Position numbers and translations under genes: made by a program
Part shown: positions 45,246-56,642 of the stretch, in pieces
Layout of the letters: each line of letters opens with the position of its first letter
Position numbering within the stretch: the stretch's first letter is position 1
Notes under the pieces: model-generated
The model's input: the letters and a program-made list of their open reading frames with translations, nothing else
What the model was told of the DNA's origin: nothing
Databases searched by the model: none
Assembly (NCBI RefSeq): GCF_026013965.1
Contig: NZ_CP110341.1
Location: 1,302,001 to 1,366,000, forward strand
From: Brevibacterium sp. JSBI002
GTDB taxonomy: Bacteria > Actinomycetota > Actinomycetes > Actinomycetales > Brevibacteriaceae
Length of the DNA stretch: 64,000 nucleotides
Direction: 5' to 3'

Positions 45246-47184
45246 CTTCCGAGTCAGCCGCGGGCGGACCCGTCCGCACCGCGGCCTCGGCACTGAAGAC
45301 GTTCTGGAACTTCATACTCCGATCGTTCAGCCACTCCCTGCAAGTTCGCATCGTCGTGCTCACGATCGTGCTCACCTCGGTGGCGATCTTCGGCGTCGGA
45401 ACCTATATGTCCCAGCAGATCGCCCGAGGTCTCTTCGACACCCGCCTGGATTCCCTGTCCTCTCAGACCCGGTCTATCCTGGCCGAACTGCGCTCTCTGG
45501 CCCCCGTCGACGGACAGGCGGTCACCCAGGACACGCTGAGTTCGCAGCTGTCATCGATCTACAACCGTTCGGCCGGGTCGGTGTATTCGCTGACCCTGCA
45601 GCCGAAGGACCCGAACTCCTCTTTCGCGACGATCACCGCCGGCGGTCGAACGAGGACGGTGAGGCCCCTCAGGTGCCCGTCTCCGATGAGCTCCGCGACG
45701 CCATCCGCAAGGCCCCGACCGACGACAAGCTCTACCAGTCGGTAAGCCTGCCCGACGGGACCGGGCCGGGTCTGCTCATCACTCAGGAGCTGCAGATCCC
45801 GGGCGCCGGCCAGTTCCAGCTCTACTACCTCGGTGACCTCAGCGAACAGCAGGACACGCTCAACTTCGTGCAGCGGTCGATGTTCGTCGCGGCCCTCGTT
45901 CTCGTCGTCCTCGTCGGTGCCGTCGCCTGGATCGTCACCCGACTCGTCGTCACCCCGGTGCGCACCGGGGCTGAGGTGGCCCGGCTCATCGCCGATGGTG
46001 ACCTCGACGAACGCATGCCAGTCCACGGCAACGATGAGATCGCCGTCCTCGGTGAGAGCTTCAACGATATGGCCGACACCCTCCAGCACCAGATCGAGCA
46101 GATGGAACGGCTGTCGGTGCTGCAGCGGCAGTTCGTCTCCGACGTCTCCCACGAACTGCGGACGCCCCTGACGACGATCCGTGCCGCCGCGGACCTCATC
46201 TACGATTCCCGCGACGATCTCGATCCGGTCACCGCGCGCAGCGCTGAGCTGCTGAACTCGCAGGCTGAGCGGTTCGACAATCTGCTTTCCGACCTGCTGG
46301 AGATCTCTCGCTACGATGCCGGTGCGGCGGCGCTGGTGCCCAAACCCGTCGATATCGGAGCGATCGTGACTTCGGTGATCGAAACAGTGTCGATGGTGGC
46401 CGAACAGATGGACACAGCCATCGTCGTCCACGCCCCGTCCTCCCCGGTCATGGCCGAGGTCGACCGGGTGCGGATCACCCGGATCGTGCGCAATCTCGTC
46501 GTCAACGCCATCGAACACGGTGAGAACAACCCCGTCGACGTCTATGTCGCCTCCAACGCCGAGGCAGTGGCCGTGAGCGTGCGCGACCACGGAGTCGGCA
46601 TGAACGAAGAGCAGGTCGAGCACGTCTTCGACCGGTTCTGGCGTGCCGATCCGGCACGCAAGCGCACCCTCGGCGGGTCGGGTCTGGGCCTGGCGATCTC
46701 GCTCGAGGACGCGCACCTGCACAACGGCTGGCTGCAGGTCTGGGGCAAACTCGGCGAGGGGTCGTGCTTCCGGCTGACGATTCCCCGGCGTCCCGATCAG
46801 GAGATCACCTCCTCGCCTCTGCCCCTGCCGCCTCGCGATGCGCAGATCCGCGGTTCCGCGCTCGTGGCGGGACCGCTGTCCTCAGACGGCTCCGTCCGCA
46901 TCCAGACCGGGTCGATCCCGATCGTCGTCGAAACCGAGCCGGAGATGCTCGGAGACAGCCGCGAAACCGTCGCCGAGGCGGCCACACGGTCGTCATCGTC
47001 CGAGACGAGCACGACGGTCGCCTCGTCAGCGTCGGCCGATGAGCCGGACGCCGAGGAAGCGGACATCGCCGCGGTCAACGGCTCCGAGACAGACGCGCGC
47101 GAAACGGGGGAGCGATCCACCGAATTGCGCGATCCGGACCTGGACGGTGACGGCATAGACGACGGTGAAGGAGGACGGTCATGA
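45242..47184 (+). pseudogene. mtrB: Sensor histidine kinase MtrB, split by a one-base frameshift
   Basis: The first frame (GTG at 45242) encodes a membrane segment (IVVLTIVLTSVAIFGVGTYM) and part of the extracellular sensor. The frame breaks at 45644-45645: restoring a third G (GGCGG to GGCGGG) joins TITAGG to SNEDGEAPQVPVSDE. The rest has a second membrane segment, HAMP, the phospho-acceptor motif FVSDVSHELRTPLTT, N box RNLVVNAIEHG and GGSGLGLAISLEDA. The intact protein would have 647 residues, ending with a 120-residue acidic Ser/Glu tail. MtrB is generally needed with MtrA, so a sequencing deletion is likely. ATGA overlap with lpqB. Confidence 0.88.
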
Positions 47185-48911
47185 TGCGCACGAAGCACAG
47201 AGGGCTGCAGGTGAAGACCATGCTGATCTCCGTGTTCACGGCCTTGACCCTCGTCGGCTGCTCGTCGATCCCGACGTCATCACCTGTAGGCCATATCGAA
47301 GACGACTCAGGGGATGCGAGTGCGAACAACGCGCGGATCCCCGACGGTCCCGAACCCGGCGACAGCCCATCGGACATCGTGCGCGGATTCCTCCGGGCAG
47401 GAGCGGGCGCCGGCAACAACTTCTCCGTGGCTCGGTCATTCCTCACCGAAGGCGAGGCACAGGAATGGAGCCCGCAGGAATCGGTGTCGGTTCTGTCCAA
47501 TGACACAGACCTCGACTCCTTGAACGTCGGGACGACCTCCGATCAGAAGACGATGAGCATCTCGCCTCCGGTCGTCGGTCTCGTCGATTCCTCCGGCGTG
47601 TACACCTCAACCGAACCGGGCACTCGGTCCTCCCTTGAATTCTCGCTGCGGCAGGAGAACGGGGAGTGGAGGATCTCCTCGGCGCCGGATGGCCTGCTCA
47701 TCAGCCAGACCGATTTCCGCACGATCTTCCTCAACTATTCGCTGCAGTTCTTCACCTCCGACTATTCATATCTCGTCCCTGACTCCCGCTGGTTCCTCAG
47801 GTCCTCCTCGACTCCGACGGTGCTGATGAACGAGCTGCTCAGCGGACCCGCCCCTTACCTCTCGGGAGCGGTGATCACCTCGATCCCCGATGGTGCAAAG
47901 CTCAGCGATTCGGATTCGAACGTGGTGACGATCGAGAACGGCGTCGCCCATGTGGCCTTGGGGCCGCAGAACCCGGCCCCGTCCGACCGCGAAAAGGGAC
48001 TGATCCGTCAGCAGATCGCGACCACCCTGCAGGTCATTCCCTCGATCTCGGCAATCGATCTGAGCATCGGCGGACAGACGGTTCCGGCCAGCCTGCAGCC
48101 GAAGACCGACACGTCTGTCCAGGTGGACGGGCCTCCCGTGGTCCTCGCAGATGACCACCTCTCCCGGGTCTCGGGCACGACCGTGGCGAAGGTCGAGAAC
48201 AGTCCGAATCTGAAGAAGGCGAAAGCGAGCGATCCCGCGGTGTCTTTGGACGACTCGCTCTACGTCTATCTGGCCGACGACGGCAAGCAGCTCATGCGGT
48301 TGAAGTCCGACGCCGTCGACGCCACTCCGATCATCAAGGGCAAGAAGCTCGTGCGACCCAGCATCGACCGCGTCAACACGACGTGGACGGGTGAGGCCGA
48401 GAACAAGGGCGAGCTCAAGGCTGTCGGGCGTGACGGCAAATCCTCCACCGTCGCCGCCGATTTCCTCAATGGTCGGCAGCTCATCGATATCGAGGTCTCC
48501 CGAGACGGCACTCGTGTCGCTCTGCTCAGTCGGAACAAAGGCGAGCCGGATCGCATCGATGTGGTCGGCATCCCCAGGGACAAGGCGGGCAATCCGTCCG
48601 GACATGTCTCCGAAACGCCGATCGAAGTGGGTGCGAACTTCGACGAGATCAAGGACGTCTCATGGGCTGGTTCGACGTCTCTCGTGGCTCTGGCCGCTGA
48701 AGAAGGCGAAACTGCGCAGCCGTTCCGCATCGGAGTCACCGGACCTGCCGAACAGCTCGGCGAGGTCTCGGACGGAAGCCGCATCGCCGGCGGAGTCGAC
48801 GGACGCTCGATCCTGGTGACCGGTTCCGATAGCGCGCTGTACAGCTACAACTCGAACGCCTGGCAGAAACTCGTCGACGTCGAAGCGAAGGATCCCTCCT
48901 ATCCCGGCTGA
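47181..48911 (+). CDS. lpqB: Lipoprotein LpqB
   Basis: A 576-residue lipoprotein. The lipobox is ALTLVGC, with the lipidated Cys at residue 27. A GerMN-like domain follows (SSTPTVLMNELLSGPAPYLSG, IENGVAHVALG), then a beta-propeller-like region of about 300 residues. In actinobacteria LpqB binds the outer face of MtrB and modulates its signalling. Length is close to the mycobacterial 583 residues. GGAGGA lies a few bases before the ATG, which overlaps the mtrB stop. Confidence 0.93.
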   Translation: MMRTKHRGLQVKTMLISVFTALTLVGCSSIPTSSPVGHIEDDSGDASANNARIPDGPEPGDSPSDIVRGFLRAGAGAGNNFSVARSFLTEGEAQEWSPQESVSVLSNDTDLDSLNVGTTSDQKTMSISPPVVGLVDSSGVYTSTEPGTRSSLEFSLRQENGEWRISSAPDGLLISQTDFRTIFLNYSLQFFTSDYSYLVPDSRWFLRSSSTPTVLMNELLSGPAPYLSGAVITSIPDGAKLSDSDSNVVTIENGVAHVALGPQNPAPSDREKGLIRQQIATTLQVIPSISAIDLSIGGQTVPASLQPKTDTSVQVDGPPVVLADDHLSRVSGTTVAKVENSPNLKKAKASDPAVSLDDSLYVYLADDGKQLMRLKSDAVDATPIIKGKKLVRPSIDRVNTTWTGEAENKGELKAVGRDGKSSTVAADFLNGRQLIDIEVSRDGTRVALLSRNKGEPDRIDVVGIPRDKAGNPSGHVSETPIEVGANFDEIKDVSWAGSTSLVALAAEEGETAQPFRIGVTGPAEQLGEVSDGSRIAGGVDGRSILVTGSDSALYSYNSNAWQKLVDVEAKDPSYPG

Positions 48912-49033
48912 CCCACGCTGCAGTGCCTGTCTCTGCTGAGCCGCGGAGACAATCCGTTCCCTGCTGAGCCGTCGGGCGGCGGTGCGCAGCTGGGAACGCA
49001 GTTCCGTGCCGTCGCACTGGTGTGGGCATGGGG

Positions 49034-49046
49034 TAGATTGCTCCCA
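49034..49046 (+). promoter_or_regulatory. Candidate -10 box of comF
   Basis: TAGATT (49034-49039) is six bases before the ATG at 49046, with no ribosome binding site between. The -35 (GTCGCA at 49011, 17-base spacing) is poor. Confidence 0.45.
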
Positions 49047-49768
49047 TGGGGCTGCTCGGGGAGTTCGGCGAACTGCTCCTGCCTCGTCGGTGTGCCGGCT
49101 GCGGGCGGGAGAACGTGTCCCTGTGCACCCGCTGCCTGCAGCTGCTCGGTGGGATCCCGCGGGCGATGGAACCACGCTACGGCACGATTCCGATCGTCGG
49201 GGTCTGCGAATACAACTCGCAGATCTCGAAGATGGTCGTCGGCTTCAAAGACGACGGGCGCCGGGACATCCTCGACCCCTTGGCCCTGGCTCTGACCCGT
49301 TCGATCGTCGCCGCCCTCGACCTCACCGGCTACTCGGGTGGGGCGATCCGTCTGTTTCCGGCGCCAAGTTCGGATCGGGCCAGACGTCGTCGAGGCGGAT
49401 CGCATACGGCGGCCCTGGCGAATCGGGCGAAGGAACTGTCGCCGGAGCTGCCTCTGGAAGTCCACGATGTGCTCGCGGCGAAACGATCGCGTGACCAGGT
49501 CGGACTCGGGGCGATCGAGCGGGCTGAGAATGCGCAGCGGACCCAATATCTGGACCGGAGGAGACTCGCTGAGATCTCGGAAGCGGGTTCCGTGTCGGGC
49601 ACCGAATCCGCGCCGACGGACCTGCTCATCGATGACTTCTCCACCACCGGCGCAACCTTGGCAGAAAGCGCACGTCTGCTAGCATCGGTGCAGATCAGAC
49701 CCGCTGTAGGAGCTGTTCTCGGTCTCGGTCGCGGGGGCACTCGATTTGTCTCTCCCTTTACTGTATAA
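49046..49768 (+). CDS. ComF family phosphoribosyltransferase-like protein
   Basis: A 240-residue protein. The N-terminal zinc finger has two CxxC pairs (RRCAGCG, SLCTRCLQ); the C-terminal type I phosphoribosyltransferase fold carries the PRPP motif LLIDDFSTTGATLAES. ComF takes part in DNA uptake in competent bacteria, but the family is widespread in actinobacteria without known competence. Its place between lpqB and hpf is the same as in mycobacteria. Confidence 0.87.
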   Translation: MGLLGEFGELLLPRRCAGCGRENVSLCTRCLQLLGGIPRAMEPRYGTIPIVGVCEYNSQISKMVVGFKDDGRRDILDPLALALTRSIVAALDLTGYSGGAIRLFPAPSSDRARRRRGGSHTAALANRAKELSPELPLEVHDVLAAKRSRDQVGLGAIERAENAQRTQYLDRRRLAEISEAGSVSGTESAPTDLLIDDFSTTGATLAESARLLASVQIRPAVGAVLGLGRGGTRFVSPFTV

Positions 49769-49834
49769 CGGTGTTTACCCATCCAAGGGCATGGGATCGG
49801 ATGAATCCGACGAGCGAGTCGCTAAGGACACATC

Positions 49835-50497
49835 ATGGACATTGTTGTCAACGGCCGTCAACTGACCATCTCCGACAGCTTTCGAGCCCACATCGAGGAC
49901 AAGATCGCCAAGGTCGAGCAGCTTGCCCCTCGCGCTCAGCGTGTCGAAGTGCATGTCACACACGAGAAGAACTCCCGCCAGCCTGAGACGAGCGAGCGAG
50001 TCGAGCTCACGGTAGTGGCGAAAGGGCCGGCAATTCGGGCAGAGGCCATGGCAAGCGACAAATATGCGGCACTCGATCTGGCATGGGCGAAGCTCGTCGA
50101 ACGACTGAGGCGAGCGAGGGACCGGCACAAGGTGCCGCGGTCGGGACATCACCGCAAGGAATCCACTGCCGAGGTGCTGGCGAAGATGCCGGTGGCCGAA
50201 CCGATGGTTCCCGATGCGGACGCCGGCGACGCGAAGTCTGCAGGGGACCAGAGCGTCGATCAGACGAACGGTCGCATCAAGGCCGAAGGCGATTCGCCGG
50301 TGGTGCTGCGAGAGAAGACCTTCACCGCGTCGCCCATCGGCATCGAAGAGGCACTGAACAGAATGGAGCTCGTCGGACACGACTTCTACCTGTTCATCGA
50401 CGAAGAGTCGAGCAAGCCGTCCGTCGTCTATCGCCGTAAGGGCTGGAGCTACGGAGTCATCGCCCTCGACCACGACCTCGAAGAAGCCATCGACTGA
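49835..50497 (+). CDS. hpf: Long-form ribosome hibernation promoting factor
   Basis: A 220-residue protein. The N-terminal S30AE domain (residues 1-105, MDIVVNGRQLTISDSFRAHI) binds the 30S decoding site; an acidic linker follows, then the C-terminal dimerisation domain (GHDFYLFIDEESSKPSVVYR). The long form joins two 70S ribosomes into 100S dimers in resting cells. AAGGA precedes the ATG by eight bases. TATAAC (49764-49769) overlaps the comF stop codon and may be its -10. A 70-bp perfect palindrome begins at the base after the stop codon. Confidence 0.95.
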   Translation: MDIVVNGRQLTISDSFRAHIEDKIAKVEQLAPRAQRVEVHVTHEKNSRQPETSERVELTVVAKGPAIRAEAMASDKYAALDLAWAKLVERLRRARDRHKVPRSGHHRKESTAEVLAKMPVAEPMVPDADAGDAKSAGDQSVDQTNGRIKAEGDSPVVLREKTFTASPIGIEEALNRMELVGHDFYLFIDEESSKPSVVYRRKGWSYGVIALDHDLEEAID

Positions 50498-50567
50498 CCA
50501 ATTACTACCTGACGGCGGCCCAGCAACCTCGCGCGAGGTTGCTGGGCCGCCGTCAGGTAGTAATTGG
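50498..50567. repeat. Perfect 70-bp palindrome immediately after hpf
   Basis: Bases 50498-50532 and 50533-50567 are exact reverse complements: 35-base arms with no spacer. The left arm begins CCAATTACTACCTGACGGCG and the centre is CCTCGCGCGAGG. As RNA it would fold into a stem of about 33 bp, probably terminating hpf. There is no T-run after it. Confidence 0.95.
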
Positions 50568-50583
50568 GGTATAGCGTTGGGGT

Positions 50584-51825
50584 ATGCAGAGGATGACACG
50601 GGCCGCGGCCCGCAGGACGGCGATCGCAGCGACAGGACTGGACAGACCGCGACCGGCAAAGGTCACCGCTCGACACCTCAAGACTGTCTTCGCCACCATG
50701 GGACTGACCCAGATCGACTCGGTCGCCAGAGTCGTCCGTTCCCACTATCTGCCCTTCTACTCCCGCCTGGGGCCCTATCCGCGGGAGACCCTGGACCGTC
50801 TCTTCTACTCTTCTCCGCGCATGGGCGTCGAGTACTGGGCACACGCCGCGGCCTTCGTGCCGCCGCAGACATGGAAGCACTTCGCCCGCGCCCACAGCGA
50901 ATGGTGGCGCAACGACTTCGGACAGCGCCACCCGGCGACCGGCGAGGAGTTCCGAAACCTCCAGACTCGCGTCCTCACCGCCCTGTCCACCCGGCCGATG
51001 ACGGCACGGGAAGTCGCCGAGGTGGTCGACCACGACCTGCCGGAGATCCACCGCGGGCACTGGGGCTGGAATCCCAGCCAGGTGAAAGTCGCCCTCGAAG
51101 CGCTGTTCGCCGGTGGAGTCATCAGCGCCTCCGGACGCAACGACCACTTCGAACGCATCTATGCTCTGGCCCGAGACGTCTCACCCGAGCTGCCGCAGCT
51201 GCCGCTGGACTACGGGCCGCCGGATGATCCTCGGCTGGGGCTGGACCCGAATGCGGAGCTGCCACGCGGAATATCCGGGGTCGAGAACAATGTCTTCGAA
51301 CTCACCCGTATCGCGGCACGTGCCCTGGGCATCTCCCGGCCCGAGGACATCGCCGACTACTTTCGGCAGCGGCGGGCACCGACCGACGCCGCCATCACCG
51401 AACTCGTCGCCTCAGGAGAGCTGCGTGAAGTCGACGTCGAAGGTGTCCCCGCCTTGAAATGGCATGAGGCTCGGACCCCGCGCACCGTGAATGCCCGAGC
51501 GTTGCTGGCGCCGTTCGACCCCTTGATCTTCTACCGACCGCGCATCGAATGGCTCTTCGACTTCCACTACCGCATCGAGATCTACACCCCGGCGGCCAAG
51601 CGTGTGCACGGCTACTACGTCACTCCGTTCCTCCTCGGTGATCGCCTCGTCGGGCGAGTCGACTTGCACAGGGATCGGGCGGCGGGCATCCTGCGTGCTC
51701 ACCAGGTGACATGGGAGCCGGGGGAGGAGCACATCACCGAGCTGACGGACGAGCTCATGACGATGGCTGCGTGGCTGGGCCTGACCGCCGTGGACCTCGA
51801 AGGTACTCACCTGCCATTAAGCTAG
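50584..51825 (+). CDS. Winged-helix DNA glycosylase, AlkX (YcaQ)-like
   Basis: A 413-residue member of the AlkZ/YcaQ family (HTH_42). The catalytic motif reads LTQIDSVARVVRSHYLPFYSRLGPY; the Q-x-D pattern is that of AlkX (YcaQ), which unhooks interstrand cross-links, rather than the QxQ of AlkZ. Other family segments are GVEYWAHAAAFVP, RRAPTDAAITELVASGELREVDVEG and LLAPFDPLIFYRPRIEWLF. The start at 50584 is 16 bases after the palindrome; TATAGC (50570-50575) eight bases before the ATG may be a -10 box of a leaderless message. Confidence 0.82.
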   Translation: MQRMTRAAARRTAIAATGLDRPRPAKVTARHLKTVFATMGLTQIDSVARVVRSHYLPFYSRLGPYPRETLDRLFYSSPRMGVEYWAHAAAFVPPQTWKHFARAHSEWWRNDFGQRHPATGEEFRNLQTRVLTALSTRPMTAREVAEVVDHDLPEIHRGHWGWNPSQVKVALEALFAGGVISASGRNDHFERIYALARDVSPELPQLPLDYGPPDDPRLGLDPNAELPRGISGVENNVFELTRIAARALGISRPEDIADYFRQRRAPTDAAITELVASGELREVDVEGVPALKWHEARTPRTVNARALLAPFDPLIFYRPRIEWLFDFHYRIEIYTPAAKRVHGYYVTPFLLGDRLVGRVDLHRDRAAGILRAHQVTWEPGEEHITELTDELMTMAAWLGLTAVDLEGTHLPLS

Positions 51826-51879
51826 GGGCTATACAGTCGTTCGAGTCGTTGTCCGGCAGACATGCCGATTAGGAGAAAA

Positions 51880-54570
<2,691 letters not shown>

Positions 54571-54588
54571 CATCGAGCCCACAGAGGC

Positions 54589-55059
54589 TCACATCGTCTG
54601 CAGCGCAGTCAGCGTCCATCGGGTGGTGAGCAGTTCCAAGCGGACTGCCACCGCCCGGACGCGATTGGCGGCGGCGACGATGACCGTGACCTCGGCGATC
54701 TCGGGACTGATCTGACAGACGTGTGCCGTTCCCGGCCGTACCGTGCGGGTACCGGGAGCGGTCGCCCTGTGGGGTGCCACCTCGGCGCGCAGCTGACAGC
54801 GGTGGTCGATCTTCGCCAGCAGCTCCGGTTGGACCCATCGGGCGATCGTCTCGCTGCGTCTGACGCCGGAGAGGACTTCGAGGCAGGCTACCGCCAACGA
54901 GGTGGCCGTGGCCGCGATCCGCGCCCGGTCGTCCGCGATGCCCTGGCCCCGAACCTGCCCGCTGACCCGGCGAGTGGGCGATGCCGTGGACGACGGTGCG
55001 ACCTCTCGCCGAGGCGGTGCCGACGCCTGCGGCCGAGTAAGGGTGAGTGGGGCGTTCAT
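54589..55059 (-). CDS. Rv3235 family protein
   Basis: A 156-residue protein resembling the actinobacterial family named after Rv3235. A basic, Ser/Pro-rich N-terminus (MNAPLTLTRPQASAPPRR) precedes a conserved alpha/beta C-terminal part (ATSLAVACLEVLSGVR, TARWVQPELLAKI-like helix, AVAVRLELLTTRWTLTAL). Function is unknown. It is convergent with secA, as in mycobacteria, and its ATG overlaps the LysM gene stop as ATGA. The longer open frame upstream lies inside the LysM gene and is not used. Confidence 0.72.
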   Translation of the reverse strand: MNAPLTLTRPQASAPPRREVAPSSTASPTRRVSGQVRGQGIADDRARIAATATSLAVACLEVLSGVRRSETIARWVQPELLAKIDHRCQLRAEVAPHRATAPGTRTVRPGTAHVCQISPEIAEVTVIVAAANRVRAVAVRLELLTTRWTLTALQTM

Positions 55060-55940
55060 TTTTGGATCTCCAATCTCTGACCAGCGATGATGAGGCTCGG
55101 ATCGGGTCCGATGGTGTCCTCGTTGGTAGAATAGACGTGCGCGACGAGCTGGGGGATCTCTTCTGGGTTCTCGGCCAGATCGGCAGCGATCGACCACAGG
55201 CTCTCGCCTTGAGTCACAACATGTATGGCGGTTCCAGGATCCGCAGGCTCGGCGGCATCGTCACTGTCGCCTGGCTCACTCGGCTCCCTGCTGTGGTCGG
55301 ATTCGCCTGACCCCTCCGTCGGCCCGTCCGACGGCGGGTCGGTCGGTGGTGCTGAAGGCGCTCCGTCTGCGGGCGGTTCTGTGGGCCAACCGGGATCGGG
55401 CGGGCGGACTCGGTCGGGTGGTTCGGATTCCTCACGCGGCTTGGAACCGCCTGGCGGCTGCTTATCCTGAGACCGTCCCGCATCGTCGGAGGAGTCCGCA
55501 GAGCGCTGATCATCGTCGATCGTCGGCCAGCCGGGATCGGCAGGGGCGGACGGAGTATGCGCAGATGGTGCAGCGACGGAAGGAGCCTGTGCGGACGATG
55601 TGGGGTCAGGGCCGGGACCAGCGAGCGGTGCCGCTTGAGCGGAGTGGACCACGAGGCCGGCAGAGACGATGGCAAGAACACTCGACGCGAGTATCCGGGG
55701 CATTGCCTTGGCGACCAATCCGGCAAGCGCCGAACGGAAACGGCCGGTGGGTAGGACCTGCAGCAGCAGGGCCAGAAGAGAGATGAGTCCGATCCGTGCG
55801 AACAGGAGCGATCCGGTGCCGATGATGACGATGACGACGACGTCGCTGGTCGTCCACGGCTGAGGAAGCCGCTCCCACGCAGCGGCGAACGAACCGAGCA
55901 GAACCAGCCACGAACTCGCACATGCGATCAAGAGATACAT
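55056..55940 (-). CDS. LysM domain membrane protein
   Basis: A 294-residue protein. Three hydrophobic segments lie in the first 105 residues (SSWLVLLGSFAAAW, VVVIVIIGTGSLLFARIG, RILASSVLAIVSAGLVVHSA). A Pro/Ser/Asp-rich spacer of about 120 residues follows, including a repeated PADPGWPT/RPPDPGWPT motif, then a C-terminal LysM domain (HVVTQGESLWSIAADLA to IIAGQRLEIQK). The LysM could bind peptidoglycan if the C-terminus is outside. GGAGG eight bases before the ATG supports the start. ATGA overlap with the Rv3235-like gene. TTGACA on the minus strand at 56000-55995 may be its -35 box. Confidence 0.78.
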   Translation of the reverse strand: MYLLIACASSWLVLLGSFAAAWERLPQPWTTSDVVVIVIIGTGSLLFARIGLISLLALLLQVLPTGRFRSALAGLVAKAMPRILASSVLAIVSAGLVVHSAQAAPLAGPGPDPTSSAQAPSVAAPSAHTPSAPADPGWPTIDDDQRSADSSDDAGRSQDKQPPGGSKPREESEPPDRVRPPDPGWPTEPPADGAPSAPPTDPPSDGPTEGSGESDHSREPSEPGDSDDAAEPADPGTAIHVVTQGESLWSIAADLAENPEEIPQLVAHVYSTNEDTIGPDPSLIIAGQRLEIQK

Positions 55941-56012
55941 CTAGACATCCTCCATTGGATATTGAACATAATGATGCCGTTAGATGTTATTTGATGTCAA
56001 TCGATCAGCTCT

Positions 56013-56030
56013 AACTACATGACTGTAGTT
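56013..56030. promoter_or_regulatory. Palindrome in AT-rich divergent promoter region
   Basis: AACTACA-TGAC-TGTAGTT has perfect 7-base arms. It lies between the LysM gene (minus) and the two-repeat unknown protein (plus), where GC content drops sharply, and is a candidate operator. Confidence 0.45.
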
Positions 56031-56043
56031 CGGTGAGTCTTCA

Positions 56044-56058
56044 TTTCAAGTCTTGAAA
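56044..56058. promoter_or_regulatory. Second palindrome upstream of the 56090 gene
   Basis: TTTCAA-GTC-TTGAAA has 6-base arms, 31 bases before the start codon and 14 bases after the previous palindrome. Confidence 0.35.
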
Positions 56059-56089
56059 GTGGACTACAGCTGGGGCAGGCTTGGCGATT

Positions 56090-56605
56090 ATGGACGATCG
56101 CATCGATGCACTCCTGGCGGATATCGAAGCCGCCGACACGGCGGCGCAGGCGCATGTCAGGAGAGGCGAATTCGGTGACGAGGTGGCCGGTCAGGCAGCC
56201 GAAAGGACTCTGCTCGAACGGATGCGCGGGACGCTGGGATCGACGGTGCAGGTGACGATGCCGGATCGGGATATCACGGGGACGGCGTGCTTCCTCGGGC
56301 GGGACATCATCGTCCTCGCAGGAGTCGAAGTCTCCGTCATTGCGATCAGGGCTGTCCGCGGATTCAGACCGACCACGAGAGTGCATCGGTTCGACGCCGG
56401 AGGGCTCGAGGGGTTGGGTCTGGGATCGGCGCTGCGCCGCTGGTCAGCCGCCTATGAAGAGGTGTCGATCGATGTCGCCGACCGTGCGGGCAACATTCGG
56501 GGGCGATGCGCACTCGTTGCTTCCGACTATGTCGAGATCGCCGGCAGGATCATTCCCTTCGCGGTGATCAACGCCGTCCACGCCCGGACGAATCCCTTCG
56601 GATGA
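56090..56605 (+). CDS. Unknown protein with two similar beta-rich segments
   Basis: A 171-residue protein I do not recognise. An acidic helical start (MDDRIDALLADIEAADTAAQ) is followed by two segments of similar pattern: GSTVQVTMPDRDITGTACFL then GRDIIVLAGVEVSVIAIRAV, and EEVSIDVADRAGNIRGRCAL then VASDYVEIAGRIIPFAVINAV. Each looks like five short strands with a bend, as in LSm/SH3-like barrels; this is inference from pattern only. The start is the ATG at 56090; a TTG at 56081 is possible. No membrane segment or signal. It is divergent from the LysM gene and convergent with the HTH gene. Confidence 0.55.
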   Translation: MDDRIDALLADIEAADTAAQAHVRRGEFGDEVAGQAAERTLLERMRGTLGSTVQVTMPDRDITGTACFLGRDIIVLAGVEVSVIAIRAVRGFRPTTRVHRFDAGGLEGLGLGSALRRWSAAYEEVSIDVADRAGNIRGRCALVASDYVEIAGRIIPFAVINAVHARTNPFG

Positions 56606-56642
56606 CTCGTCCATGATGGAGATCAGAGCCGAAGCGCGTGGG

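Noticed and set aside
45644..45650. Programmed ribosomal frameshift in mtrB
   Set aside because: There is no slippery heptamer or downstream pseudoknot at the junction, MtrB is not known to use frameshifting, and two other genes in the window have the same one-base-loss pattern.
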